This document shows, one piece after another, positions 17,717 through 26,278 of a stretch of DNA of 64,000 nt. A model generated the notes under the pieces. That model saw only the letters and a list, made by a program, of their open reading frames with translations. It was not told the DNA's origin and did no database searches. The stretch's first letter is position 1. Each line of letters begins with the position of its first letter. Source of the stretch: Flavobacterium limnosediminis JC2902 (lineage in GTDB: Bacteria > Bacteroidota > Bacteroidia > Flavobacteriales > Flavobacteriaceae); contig NZ_AVGG01000003.1 in assembly GCF_000498535.1 (NCBI RefSeq), forward strand, positions 240,926 to 304,925, in the 5' to 3' direction. The position numbers were made by a program, and so were the translations under genes.

Positions 17717-17775
17717 TATTAGTCGTTAGTAATTAGTGAAAGCTATCGACTAACGACTAATGACTAATCACTGAA
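17717..17775. repeat. Heptad-period inverted repeat between gmk and nadD
   Basis: ATTAGTCGTTAGT (17718-17730) pairs perfectly with ACTAACGACTAAT (17749-17761), an 18-nt loop between them. Both arms are built of degenerate 7-nt steps (TTAGTCG, TTAGTAA, TTAGTGA and their complements). The dyad fills almost the whole gap and ends about 16 nt before the nadD ATG. It lacks a T run. Confidence 0.75.
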
Positions 17776-17777
17776 AA

Positions 17778-18359
17778 ATGAAAATCGGACTCTATTTCGG
17801 AACCTTCAACCCCATTCACATCGGGCACCTTATTATCGCCAACCACATGGCGGAGCATTCCGGTTTGGATCAGGTTTGGATGGTGGTCACGCCGCACAAT
17901 CCGCACAAACAGAAGAGTTCTCTTTTGGATGACTACCACCGATTTCACATGGTGCATCTGGCTACCGAGGACTATCCGAAAATAAAACCATCGGATATCG
18001 AATTCAAACTGCCGCAACCCAATTATACGGTCAACACGTTGGCTCATTTACAGGAAAAATTCCCCAATCATGAGTTTTGTCTGATTATGGGAGAAGACAA
18101 TCTGAATTCGCTTCACAAGTGGAAAAACTACGAGATGATCCTTCAAAATCATGATATTTTTGTGTATCCGAGAGCCGCTTCGGGAGAAATTGACCCGCAG
18201 TTTGTCAGTCATCCCAAAATCCATCGGGTAGGCGCTCCGATTCTGGAATTATCATCGACTTTCATCCGCGAAAGCATTAAAACCGGGAAAAATATTCGAC
18301 CTATGTTACCACATAAGGTTTGGGAATACATTGACCATAATTTGTTTTACAGGAAATAA
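17778..18359 (+). CDS. nadD: Nicotinate-nucleotide adenylyltransferase
   Basis: NadD transfers AMP from ATP to nicotinate mononucleotide, making deamido-NAD in NAD synthesis. The 193-residue protein shows the nucleotidyltransferase signature FGTFNPIHIGHL near the N-terminus and the SSTFIR motif near residue 170. The substrate-specific region 'MGEDNLNSLHKWKNYEMIL' is also typical of NadD. The gene is the third in the yicC-gmk-nadD run. The preceding hairpin may affect translation or mRNA processing. A start at 17778 fits the family. Confidence 0.96.
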   Translation: MKIGLYFGTFNPIHIGHLIIANHMAEHSGLDQVWMVVTPHNPHKQKSSLLDDYHRFHMVHLATEDYPKIKPSDIEFKLPQPNYTVNTLAHLQEKFPNHEFCLIMGEDNLNSLHKWKNYEMILQNHDIFVYPRAASGEIDPQFVSHPKIHRVGAPILELSSTFIRESIKTGKNIRPMLPHKVWEYIDHNLFYRK

Positions 18360-18434
18360 ACCTTTTCAATTAACATACTTTTAAAACTCCCCAGTATAAT
18401 CTTCGTTATCTTTAGACTTTCAAAAATCTAAGCT

Positions 18435-19601
18435 ATGTTAAACTTCGAATTATACAATCCTACCAATTATGTTTTTGGCAAAGGACAAATCGCAAAATTA
18501 TCGGACTTGGTTCCGAAAAACACTAAAATCTTATTGGCGTACGGTGGCGGAAGCATCTTTAAAAACGGTGTTTACGATCAGGTAAAAGCGGCACTTCCGG
18601 ATATCGAAATGATCGAATTTTCAGGCATCGAACCCAATCCGCGTTACGAAACCCTGATGAAGGCCGTGGAAATCATCCGCGAACAAAATATCGGTTTCAT
18701 CTTGGCTGTAGGTGGCGGAAGCGTGATTGACGGCGTGAAATTCATTTCGGCCGCGGTGAAATTTGACGGCAATCCGATGGACATCTTAAAAAAGCGCATA
18801 TTGCTTAAGGATGTAACGCAAGTCATTCCGTTCGGAACTGTTCTAACCTTGCCGGCCACCGGAAGCGAAATGAATTCGGGTTCAGTGATCACCATCAACG
18901 AAACACAGGAAAAACTGTCTTTTGGCGGCAGTGCGCTGTTTCCTAAATTCTCCATCTGTGACCCAACGGTGATTGAATCGCTACCGAAAAGACAAATCCA
19001 AAACGGTGTGGTGGATGCTTTTACCCATGTGATGGAACAGTATTTAACGTATCAGCATGACGCTTTACTGCAGGACCGGATTGCCGAAAGTATTTTGCAG
19101 ACGTTGGTCGAAATCGGTCCGGGTGTAGTGGAAAATCCAACCGATTACAAACTGGCTTCAAATTACATGTGGTGTGCGACCATGGCATTAAACGGATTAC
19201 TGAATAAAGGTGTCCCAACCGATTGGGCAACGCACATGATCGGACACGAACTGACCGCCTTATATGAAATCGATCACGCGAGAAGTCTGGCGATTATCGG
19301 TCCGAATTTATACCGCGTGATGTTCGATACAAAAAAAGACAAACTGGCCCAGTTTGGTGAACGCGTTTTCGGAATTCAGGGAAATTCGGTGGAAGAGAAA
19401 GCCGAAAAAGCGATAGAAAAAACGGTTGATTTCTTACATACGATGGGAATGCTGACCAAACTTTCGGAGAACACGGCAGATTATGAAAAAACCGCCGATT
19501 TTATCGTAAATCGCTTTGAAGAACGAGGTTGGAAAGCCTTGGGTGAAAAACAGAATATTACTCCGGAAAAGGTTAGGGCCATTGTGGAAATGAGTTATTA
19601 A
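18435..19601 (+). CDS. Iron-dependent alcohol dehydrogenase (YqhD/BdhA type)
   Basis: The 388-residue protein is a group III alcohol dehydrogenase. The N-terminal dinucleotide-binding part contains 'YGGGSIFKNGVYDQV' and 'GGGSVIDGVKF'. The C-terminal metal site contains 'DWATHMIGHEL' and 'DHARSLAI', which hold the usual histidine metal ligands. Closest in layout to NADPH-dependent butanol/aldehyde reductases (YqhD, BdhA), which detoxify aldehydes or act in fermentation. The substrate is not known. It has no operon partner. Its 3' side carries the long dyad at 19636-19695. Confidence 0.92.
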   Translation: MLNFELYNPTNYVFGKGQIAKLSDLVPKNTKILLAYGGGSIFKNGVYDQVKAALPDIEMIEFSGIEPNPRYETLMKAVEIIREQNIGFILAVGGGSVIDGVKFISAAVKFDGNPMDILKKRILLKDVTQVIPFGTVLTLPATGSEMNSGSVITINETQEKLSFGGSALFPKFSICDPTVIESLPKRQIQNGVVDAFTHVMEQYLTYQHDALLQDRIAESILQTLVEIGPGVVENPTDYKLASNYMWCATMALNGLLNKGVPTDWATHMIGHELTALYEIDHARSLAIIGPNLYRVMFDTKKDKLAQFGERVFGIQGNSVEEKAEKAIEKTVDFLHTMGMLTKLSENTADYEKTADFIVNRFEERGWKALGEKQNITPEKVRAIVEMSY

Positions 19602-19635
19602 CGTTACCAGTTTTAAACAACCGATTATCAGAAAC

Positions 19636-19695
19636 AAACGCAGATTTCACGGATTTACACAGATTATTTTGTGTAAATCTGTGAAATCCGTGTTT
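19636..19695. repeat. 25-bp near-palindrome (ATTT/CAC-type intergenic dyad)
   Basis: The arms at 19636-19660 and 19671-19695 can pair at 22 of 25 positions around a 10-nt loop. They contain words such as CAGATTTCAC and GTGAAATCCG. It resembles a dispersed intergenic repeat I recall from many bacterial genomes. It lies 35 bp after the alcohol dehydrogenase stop codon. Confidence 0.7.
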
Positions 19696-19778
19696 TAAGA
19701 TAACAATCCTAAATTCAATTCAAGCCGAAACGGAAATCAAATATCATTACTAAATTCTCTTTGGAAAAAGGTAAAAAC

Positions 19779-19815
19779 GAAAGGCGCTCCGGAATAAATT
19801 CCATGAGCGCCTTTC
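19779..19815. terminator. GC-rich hairpin, possible terminator
   Basis: GAAAGGCGCTC and GAGCGCCTTTC form an 11-bp perfect stem with a 15-nt loop. T runs are stronger on the minus-strand side. It is in the 484-bp spacer between the alcohol dehydrogenase and gpsA; I see no other gene there. Confidence 0.45.
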
Positions 19816-20054
19816 TCACCAAAAACAAAAAATATTAACTAATTAACTCAACGTGGCGTAAACATCCGCCACTATTCCTAACCGTAGATAATAACGGCAG
19901 TCAATGAGATTCATTGCTTCGGAAATCTTAATCTAATGTTAAAGTTTTTCTTTTGAGCCGGCGTGATATTTCTCCCGCCCTCATTTAAGACTAATCTGAT
20001 AAGGAAACTGCACATTTGCAAAGAGTAAAGTTTTTCACTTTCATCAAATTTGAG

Positions 20055-20062
20055 TACTTTTG
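20055..20062 (+). promoter_or_regulatory. Bacteroidota -7 box (TACTTTTG)
   Basis: A TAnnTTTG match 23 nt before the gpsA ATG, consistent with a short leader. Confidence 0.55.
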
Positions 20063-20085
20063 AAGCTTCAAATCTGACAGAGAAA

Positions 20086-21081
20086 ATGACTGATACCCCG
20101 AAATTTGCGGTAATAGGCGGCGGAAGCTGGGCGACAGCAATTGCAAAGATGCTTTGCGTTAACCTTCCGGAAATCGCCTGGTACATGCGAAACACTTACG
20201 CTATAGAGCATATAAAAATCAACAGACACAATCCGAATTATTTAAGTTCGGTGGAGTTTGACACCAATAAACTGAAACTTACCAACGACATCAATGAAGC
20301 GGTAGCCTATGCGGATTACGTTATTTTTGCGATTCCATCGGCTTTCCTCAAAGGAGAACTTGAAAACCTGACCGTAAGTCTGAAAGACAAAGTGATTTTT
20401 TCAGCCATTAAGGGTATTGTTCCCGAGACCAGTCTGATTGTCGGAGAGCATTTTCATAAAATTTATGACATTCCGTACAACAACATCGGAGTTATTACCG
20501 GTCCGTGTCACGCGGAGGAGGTTGCTTTGGAACGTCTTTCGTACCTTACCATTGCCTGTGGTGATGATGAAAAGGCGAAAGTAATGTCGAAAAACCTTAA
20601 CAGTCATTACATCAAAAGCAAAACATCGGATGATATCATCGGTACCGAATATGCCGCGATGCTGAAAAACATCTATTCCATCGCAGCCGGTATTGCGCAT
20701 GGTTTGGGATATGGTGATAACTTTCAGGCTTTGCTGATGAGTAACGCAATCCGTGAGATGAAAAAATACATTAAGAAAGTCCACAAAATGAAGCGTAACA
20801 TCAATGATTCCGCTTATTTGGGTGACTTACTGGTAACTGGCTATTCCATCTTTTCACGGAACCGAATGTTTGGAAACATGATCGGAAAAGGGTACACTGT
20901 TAAATCGGCACAAATGGAAATGAGTATGGTCGCCGAAGGGTATTATGCCACTAAAAGTGCCCACAAACTCAACGAAGAATACAAAGCCAAGACGCCAATT
21001 ATTGATGCCGTTTACGACATTTTATACGAGGGAAAAGAGCCTAAAAAAGTCTTCAAAAAACTAACTGAAAAACTAGATTAA
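20086..21081 (+). CDS. gpsA: NAD(P)-dependent glycerol-3-phosphate dehydrogenase
   Basis: GpsA reduces dihydroxyacetone phosphate to sn-glycerol 3-phosphate, the backbone precursor of phospholipids. I use the ATG at 20086 (MTDTPKFAVIGGGSWATAI), giving 331 residues; an earlier in-frame TTG lies inside the -7 region. The NAD-binding loop GGGSWATA sits near the N-terminus. The catalytic segment (GTEYAAMLKNIYSIAAGIA) contains the conserved lysine. The later 'SRNRMFGNMIGKG' fits the family. It is followed 105 bp downstream by the TerC gene on the same strand. Confidence 0.96.
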   Translation: MTDTPKFAVIGGGSWATAIAKMLCVNLPEIAWYMRNTYAIEHIKINRHNPNYLSSVEFDTNKLKLTNDINEAVAYADYVIFAIPSAFLKGELENLTVSLKDKVIFSAIKGIVPETSLIVGEHFHKIYDIPYNNIGVITGPCHAEEVALERLSYLTIACGDDEKAKVMSKNLNSHYIKSKTSDDIIGTEYAAMLKNIYSIAAGIAHGLGYGDNFQALLMSNAIREMKKYIKKVHKMKRNINDSAYLGDLLVTGYSIFSRNRMFGNMIGKGYTVKSAQMEMSMVAEGYYATKSAHKLNEEYKAKTPIIDAVYDILYEGKEPKKVFKKLTEKLD

Positions 21082-21186
21082 TTTTTCATCTTCCTGTTTT
21101 TCCGAGTCTTTATAAACCGAGTACTCTATTAGAGAATCAGCAAAAAACCAACCACAATTTTCGCAGAACAAAATTTGTAAAACCAC

Positions 21187-22161
21187 ATGGACAATTTAAT
21201 CAATCACCCGGGAATTTTGACCGGATTTACCATCGTAATCCTGGCGATGCTATTGTTGGATTTAGGAATTTTCAAAAAGAACACCCACGTCATCAGCAAC
21301 CGTGAAGCTTTAATGTGGTCTGCCTTGTGGATTTCCTTGGCCATGGGCTTCAGCGGAGTCATTTACCATTACATGGGAGTGGAGAAGTTTGCGCAATTTC
21401 AGGCGGCCTATTGGATCGAGAAAGCGCTTTCAGTGGATAACCTCTTCGTTTTTATCATGGTTTTCGGGTTTTTCAACGTCCCTAGAGAATTACATCATAA
21501 GGTATTGTTTTGGGGGATTATAGGCGCCCTGGTGCTCCGCGCGATTTTCATTTTTTCCGGTGTGAAATTGATTAACATGACCTATCTGCCCGAAACGGAT
21601 ATTTTCGGACACTTGGTAAAAATCAATGTAATTCTAACCGTTTTCGGATTCTTCCTGATTTATGCCGGAATAAAATCCTGGTTTTCAGAACCCGATGAGG
21701 GTGAAAAGGATTTCACCAAAAGTCCCGGTGCCCGTTTGATACACCGCATCTTCAAAGTGAGTAATAACTACGACGGCGACAAATTCTTCACGGTGGAAAA
21801 TGGTATAAAAATGGCCACGCCACTGACAGTGGTGATAGCTGTAATCGAATTTACCGATTTGATTTTTGCGGTCGACAGTATTCCGGCGATTTTTGCCATA
21901 GCGCCCAACGATCCGTTCATCCTGTACACCTCAAATATTTTTGCTATTTTAGGACTTAGGGCACTTTATTTCCTTTTGGCTAACTTCATGTATATGTTCA
22001 GCCGTTTAAAGTACGGATTGGCCATTATTTTGGCTTTTATCGGGATAAAGATGATTATTGCGCCTTTCCACCACATTTCATCACCGGTTTCGCTGATGAT
22101 TGTAGGAAGTATTCTGATACTTTCTGTCATCACCTCGTTATTGTTTCCGGTTAAAGATTAA
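21187..22161 (+). CDS. TerC/Alx-family integral membrane protein
   Basis: This 324-residue, seven- to nine-helix membrane protein has the TerC/Alx signatures: WIEKALSVDNLFVFIMVFGFF (only part of the longer motif given), then 'EFTDLIFAVDSIPAIFAI'. The acidic residues in these helices are thought to bind metal, and family members export manganese or act in pH and tellurite stress. A Mn-sensing yybP-ykoY-type leader, common before such genes elsewhere, is not visible in the 105-bp gap to gpsA. The gene ends in a terminator that also contains a repeat family. Confidence 0.92.
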   Translation: MDNLINHPGILTGFTIVILAMLLLDLGIFKKNTHVISNREALMWSALWISLAMGFSGVIYHYMGVEKFAQFQAAYWIEKALSVDNLFVFIMVFGFFNVPRELHHKVLFWGIIGALVLRAIFIFSGVKLINMTYLPETDIFGHLVKINVILTVFGFFLIYAGIKSWFSEPDEGEKDFTKSPGARLIHRIFKVSNNYDGDKFFTVENGIKMATPLTVVIAVIEFTDLIFAVDSIPAIFAIAPNDPFILYTSNIFAILGLRALYFLLANFMYMFSRLKYGLAIILAFIGIKMIIAPFHHISSPVSLMIVGSILILSVITSLLFPVKD

Positions 22162-22180
22162 ATTTACAGCGTAGAAATTA

Positions 22181-22238
22181 TTACACAGAGATACACAAAG
22201 AAGGCACAAAGATTCGCAAAAATCCTTGTGCCTTTTTT
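22181..22238 (+). terminator. Terminator of the TerC gene, built on a 10-nt-period repeat
   Basis: The hairpin AAGGCACAAAG / CTTGTGCCTT (22200-22238) ends in T runs and should stop the TerC transcript. Its left arm continues an upstream direct pattern of about 10 nt (ACACAGAG, ACACAAAG, GCACAAAG, CGCAAA), the complement of which recurs at 30312-30354. Confidence 0.75.
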
Positions 22239-22254
22239 TACTCCAGACTTTTTC

Positions 22255-22302
22255 CCTCAGTACCTTAGCACCTCAGAACCTCAAAACTTCAGCACCTACC
22301 TA
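22255..22302. repeat. Octad-period repeat overlapping the GH92 stop codon
   Basis: Six successive 8-nt steps share a CCTCAGnA theme: CCTCAGTA, CCTTAGCA, CCTCAGAA, CCTCAAAA, CTTCAGCA, CCTACCTA. The last unit includes the reverse-strand stop codon of the GH92 gene. Confidence 0.7.
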
Positions 22303-25079
22303 ACGGTAATCTCATCCACGAAAATATAGGCATCATAACCCGCGCCCTGATGCCATTCCGGTAGTTTTCCGAAGTTGTAGGCTTTCACTCTTATATAGCG
22401 GGCATTGTTTGCATTTATCTTTCCGTCAAAAGCGATGATTTTGGTTTCATAGTCTTTCGCATCCAGCGTATTGGTTACCGTGGCTGACAATTGAAAATTT
22501 TTATTGTCGTTGGAAACATAATATTCCACTTTGGTTGGCATCAGAATCCACGCACGTGTATCCTGTAGAAAACGGGCGGATAGCTGCGAAACTTTCATTT
22601 CCTTCTTCAAGTCGATTGTCGCTTCGAAATCCTGACCCTGATAGCCTTGCCAATCACCTTTGCGCCAGTTTTCGTTGCCTAGGATACCGTCCAGCAATCC
22701 TTCCGGACCACCGGCATGGTATTGTGGTGTATATTTCGATTGGATGTTTATAGTGTAATCGTTTGGTTTTTTATAGAACGTTGCCGAAACAACAGTGCTT
22801 TTTTGTCCGCTACTGTGCAAGCAATACGCGTAAACGGATGCAGTTTTTTCAATCTCAAAAGGTTGAACATATTCCTTAAAACCATCTTTATCCGAAAACG
22901 AATAGTACATTTTATTGCCTGAATTTGATTCAATGCTGATTTTCAGTTTATCCTTAAAGGCTTTGCTGTCGGATTGGATTACCGGAACCGGTGTAATAAA
23001 ATCGTAACGATAACTCTTGGTCGATTCTTGACCTTTATCATTACTTACTATTTTATTAACTCCATCTTTAACAGGATTCTTGAATGTTCCGTCTTCAAAA
23101 TTCATTTTCACCTTATCAAAAAACGGTACTGTTTCATTCCAGATTCCGCTTCCGGGCGTTACATTATAAATCCCCATCGAACTCAACACATACCACGCGC
23201 TCATCTGACCACAGTCTTCGTTGCCGATTAAACCGTCCGGAGTATTTTTGTAGAATTCGTTTAAGATGTAGTGAATTTTCTCCTTAGTTTTTTCCGGTTT
23301 CCCGATGTAATTGTACAGATACGCCATGTGGTGACTCGGTTCGTTTCCGTGCGCATATTGTCCGATCAAACCCGTGATATCCGCCTGTTCACGTCCTGTG
23401 GTAGCTGATGGCGCAGTAAACATCTCATCCAATTTAGCCTCAAATTTTTCCTTTCCGCCATAGGCTTCAATCATACCCGGAATGTCCTGCGGTACGAAAA
23501 ACGAGTATTGCCACGAATTGCCTTCGGTAAAGTTGTTGTTCACTTCTCTCGGGTCAAATGGTTTGTCCCAACCTCCGTTTTTCTTCGGACGCATAAAGCC
23601 GGTTTCCCAGTCGAAAAGGTTTTTCCAGCTTTGCGAACGTTTCATGAAATAAACATAATCTTCCTTTTTCTCAAGCATCCTAGCCATTTGCGCAATACAC
23701 CAATCGTCATAGGCATATTCCAGTGTTTTGGAAACGCTTTCATGTTCGTCATCAATGGAAATGAATCCGCTTTTCTTGTACACTTCCAGTCCCAAATGAT
23801 CCAGCATGGCCGAATGTTTTGCCGCCTCAAATGCTTTTTCGTAATCGAATCCTTTGATGCCTTTTACCATCGCATCGGCAATGACCGAAACGGAATGGTA
23901 GCCGATCATGCAATCGGTTTCGTTGGAGGCTAATTCCCAAACCGGAAGTCTTCCGCCCTGTTCATATTGTTTGATAAAGGTATTGATGTAATCGGAAGTA
24001 CGTTTCTTATCGATCAGCGTGTACAACGGATGTGCACCGCGGAATGTATCCCAAAGCGAAAAAACCGTGTAATAATCAAAAGTGTCGGCTACATGAATTT
24101 TGTTGTCACGACCACGGTATTTGCCGTCTAAATCTTCTGCGATGTTGGGTTGCATCATGGTGTGGTATAATGCGGTATAGAAAATCGCCAGTTTGTCTTT
24201 ATCTGCTGAAGTGACTTCAATTTTAGACAGTTCCTTGTTCCAAAGCGTTTCGGCATTATTCCTTACTTTCTCGAAATCCCAATGTCTGATTTCGGTCATA
24301 TTCAGCTTCGCACCTTCATAACTTGTCGGCGATAAGGCTACTTTCACTAAAATTTTTTCGCCTTTCTTAACGGGTTTGGAAAAACTCAAAGCCAAATATT
24401 TATCGGCCTCATTATCCCAAAGAAGTTTACTGTTTTTTGAATTGGTCACCTTCATTGGCACATTGAATTCGATGCGGGCAAAAACGTACTGATCACGTGC
24501 CCAGGCTTCACTTCTACGCAAAATTTCAATGGTTTTGCTATCGATAATTTTCACTTCACCTTGCAACAGTTTGTCGCGGTGATTCAGATCGAGAATGATA
24601 TTTGCCTGTCCGTCCTTGCTGAAAGTATATTCATGGAAACCGACTCTCGTGGAAGCGGTCAATCGCACACCAATATTGTGTTTGTCCAATTTCACAGCAT
24701 AAAATCCAGCTTTTGCCTTTTCATTGGCATGAGAAAAAGTGGAAGAATAGATTTTGTTATCCAACGAAGGTTCGCCCATGGTAGGCATCAGCATGATATC
24801 GCCGAAATCGGAAACACCAACACCATTGAGATGCGTATGAGAAAAACCATAAATGACATTATCCGAATAATGGTAGCCGCCACAACCGTCCCAACTACCG
24901 TCAATTCTTGTATCGGGCGACAATTGTACCATTCCGAAAGGCACTGTGGCACCTGGAAACGTATGGCCGTGACCACCTGTACCTATAAACGGATTTACGT
25001 GCTGTGTGTAATTGTTTTTTTGTGAAAAGGAACTTACGGACAATAAGGCCGTTATAAATAGAAAAGCTGTTTTTCTCAT
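22296..25079 (-). CDS. GH92-family glycosidase with F5/8-type C domain
   Basis: The 927-residue protein has a signal peptide (to about residue 20, ending SFSQ). It is a family GH92 enzyme: 'VNPFIGTGGHGHTFPGATVPFGM' at the start, split here as VNPFIGTGGHGHTFPG, then the catalytic (alpha/alpha)6 region. Late motifs GNEDCGQMSAWYVLSSMG are typical. Known members are Ca-dependent inverting alpha-1,2-, 1,3- or 1,4-mannosidases acting on N-glycans or yeast mannan. The last 155 residues form a discoidin/F5-8C-like carbohydrate-binding domain (KVSQLSARFLQ ... VDEITVR). It has no SusCD neighbours here, so it is probably periplasmic or surface located. The protein stands alone on the minus strand. Confidence 0.94.
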   Translation of the reverse strand: MRKTAFLFITALLSVSSFSQKNNYTQHVNPFIGTGGHGHTFPGATVPFGMVQLSPDTRIDGSWDGCGGYHYSDNVIYGFSHTHLNGVGVSDFGDIMLMPTMGEPSLDNKIYSSTFSHANEKAKAGFYAVKLDKHNIGVRLTASTRVGFHEYTFSKDGQANIILDLNHRDKLLQGEVKIIDSKTIEILRRSEAWARDQYVFARIEFNVPMKVTNSKNSKLLWDNEADKYLALSFSKPVKKGEKILVKVALSPTSYEGAKLNMTEIRHWDFEKVRNNAETLWNKELSKIEVTSADKDKLAIFYTALYHTMMQPNIAEDLDGKYRGRDNKIHVADTFDYYTVFSLWDTFRGAHPLYTLIDKKRTSDYINTFIKQYEQGGRLPVWELASNETDCMIGYHSVSVIADAMVKGIKGFDYEKAFEAAKHSAMLDHLGLEVYKKSGFISIDDEHESVSKTLEYAYDDWCIAQMARMLEKKEDYVYFMKRSQSWKNLFDWETGFMRPKKNGGWDKPFDPREVNNNFTEGNSWQYSFFVPQDIPGMIEAYGGKEKFEAKLDEMFTAPSATTGREQADITGLIGQYAHGNEPSHHMAYLYNYIGKPEKTKEKIHYILNEFYKNTPDGLIGNEDCGQMSAWYVLSSMGIYNVTPGSGIWNETVPFFDKVKMNFEDGTFKNPVKDGVNKIVSNDKGQESTKSYRYDFITPVPVIQSDSKAFKDKLKISIESNSGNKMYYSFSDKDGFKEYVQPFEIEKTASVYAYCLHSSGQKSTVVSATFYKKPNDYTINIQSKYTPQYHAGGPEGLLDGILGNENWRKGDWQGYQGQDFEATIDLKKEMKVSQLSARFLQDTRAWILMPTKVEYYVSNDNKNFQLSATVTNTLDAKDYETKIIAFDGKINANNARYIRVKAYNFGKLPEWHQGAGYDAYIFVDEITVR

Positions 25080-25183
25080 TAGGGTTTATGCTGAAAAATT
25101 TCCCTAAAGTAGGAAATATTTCGACATCCGACTGAATCTGTTTCTAAATTACGTCCCAAAAAAAGAAGCATTATGCGTACAAA

Positions 25184-25222
25184 AAAAGGCACAAATCAGA
25201 AAAACGATTCGTGCCTTTTTAT
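25184..25222. terminator. Hairpin terminator after gene 25242
   Basis: GGCACAAATC and GATTCGTGCC pair around a short loop with A and T runs outside. On the minus strand it follows the 25242 gene stop. One A-C mismatch is in the stem. The arms share the GGCACAAA word with the TerC terminator. Confidence 0.75.
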
Positions 25223-25241
25223 ATCTGCTACCAAATAATTT

Positions 25242-25649
25242 CTATTTTAACAGAACGCCGCGTTTGTTCATCACCGGAACATCGGTCATCGCTCTTTCGT
25301 TGATGCCATTCGCCCTGAAAACATAACTCTTATCGTAAAGCTTATCACCTATAAAGAACGTCACCAAGAATTCGTTGTTCAGTTGAAGAACATTGTTTTC
25401 CAGCAATTCAATTTTTACGGCCGAATTCGGTTCCACTTCCTTAAAAGCATGACGAAAAGTTCCTGTTTTACGGTCTTCCCCGTTAATTTGTCCGTACGCT
25501 CTCGAAACCACAATAGCCATTTCCAGTTTCACATCCCCATCATTTATTAAATAAGCATACCAGGAATTTTCCATGAAATCATCATTCCATTCCTGAACGG
25601 CAGCCACATAAACGTTTTCCACTTTTGGTATAATAATATCCTTTTGCAT
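25242..25649 (-). CDS. Conserved hypothetical cytoplasmic protein
   Basis: I do not recognise a named family. The 135-residue protein has no signal peptide or membrane segment and is made of predicted beta strands (IIIPKVENVYVAAVQEW, then EMAIVVSRAY). It is strongly acidic overall. It looks like a compact beta-sandwich, seen in many Flavobacteriaceae, and has sometimes been misnamed after the nearby phenylalanyl-tRNA synthetase. It is monocistronic with a -7 box 22 nt before the start and a hairpin terminator. No catalytic residues are evident. Confidence 0.75.
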   Translation of the reverse strand: MQKDIIIPKVENVYVAAVQEWNDDFMENSWYAYLINDGDVKLEMAIVVSRAYGQINGEDRKTGTFRHAFKEVEPNSAVKIELLENNVLQLNNEFLVTFFIGDKLYDKSYVFRANGINERAMTDVPVMNKRGVLLK

Positions 25650-25671
25650 AGCGTTGTAATTTAAAAGCGTG

Positions 25672-25679
25672 CAAATTTA
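25672..25679 (-). promoter_or_regulatory. Bacteroidota -7 box (TAAATTTG, minus strand)
   Basis: On the minus strand this reads TAAATTTG, a perfect TAnnTTTG, 22 nt before the ATG of the gene at 25649. Confidence 0.5.
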
Positions 25680-25754
25680 CCACAAATAATCCGTAATTTC
25701 ACATGACCAACCGACAGTGGTAATCAATTATAAATCTCAAAAACTTACGATATC

Positions 25755-26210
25755 ATGAAACATTTGGTTTTAGCGCTTACTGCACTTAATTTAACAGTTT
25801 TCGGATGCGAAACGGGTATCAAAACAAAATCCAAAGAATTAAAAAATGATGCTGATACCACACTTGTCGTTTCCGATGGTCATACATCCGAAATTTCGCT
25901 TGATTGGGACGGAACGTATAAAGGCATAATACCGTGTGCGGATTGCCCGGGAATCGAAACCAATCTGACTTTAAACAAAGACAAAACTTACTCGCTTTCC
26001 GTTTTGTATCAGGACAGGGATAAGAAGCCAACCATTACGAAAGGCTCTTTTACTTGGGATTCCACCGGAAGCAATATAAAACTCGACAAAGCGGGAGCAG
26101 AAACCCAATATAAGGTTAAGGAAGGAAGTTTAGTGATGTTGGACAGGGAAGGAAAAGAAATTGAAAGCGCTTTAAAATCCCATTACGTATTACATAAGGT
26201 CGTAAAATAA
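25755..26210 (+). CDS. NlpE-like lipoprotein
   Basis: The 151-residue product has a lipoprotein signal peptide with lipobox VFGC (Cys18). It then has the NlpE N-terminal domain: GTYKGIIPCADCPGIETNL, with the CxxC (PCADCPG) and the repeated strands that follow. In E. coli NlpE signals envelope stress and copper through Cpx. Whether that role holds here is unknown; only the N-terminal domain is present, and a Cpx system is not seen in this window. It is a divergent neighbour of the gene at 25649. Confidence 0.88.
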   Translation: MKHLVLALTALNLTVFGCETGIKTKSKELKNDADTTLVVSDGHTSEISLDWDGTYKGIIPCADCPGIETNLTLNKDKTYSLSVLYQDRDKKPTITKGSFTWDSTGSNIKLDKAGAETQYKVKEGSLVMLDREGKEIESALKSHYVLHKVVK

Positions 26211-26278
26211 AACTGTCCCAATCTGAAAAGGTTCTATTTCAAAATGGAACAGTTACTGTTTTTGTGAGCGTTACCGAA

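Noticed and set aside
20401..20784. A 127-codon minus-strand frame inside gpsA
   Set aside because: It is antisense to a clear dehydrogenase and shows no family features.
21082..21186. A manganese riboswitch (yybP-ykoY) before the TerC gene
   Set aside because: The leader lacks the conserved riboswitch core and paired stems; only AT-rich spacer is visible.
23508..23933. A 141-codon plus-strand frame inside the GH92 gene
   Set aside because: It lies fully antisense to a clear glycosidase gene and has no family resemblance; it is a shadow frame.
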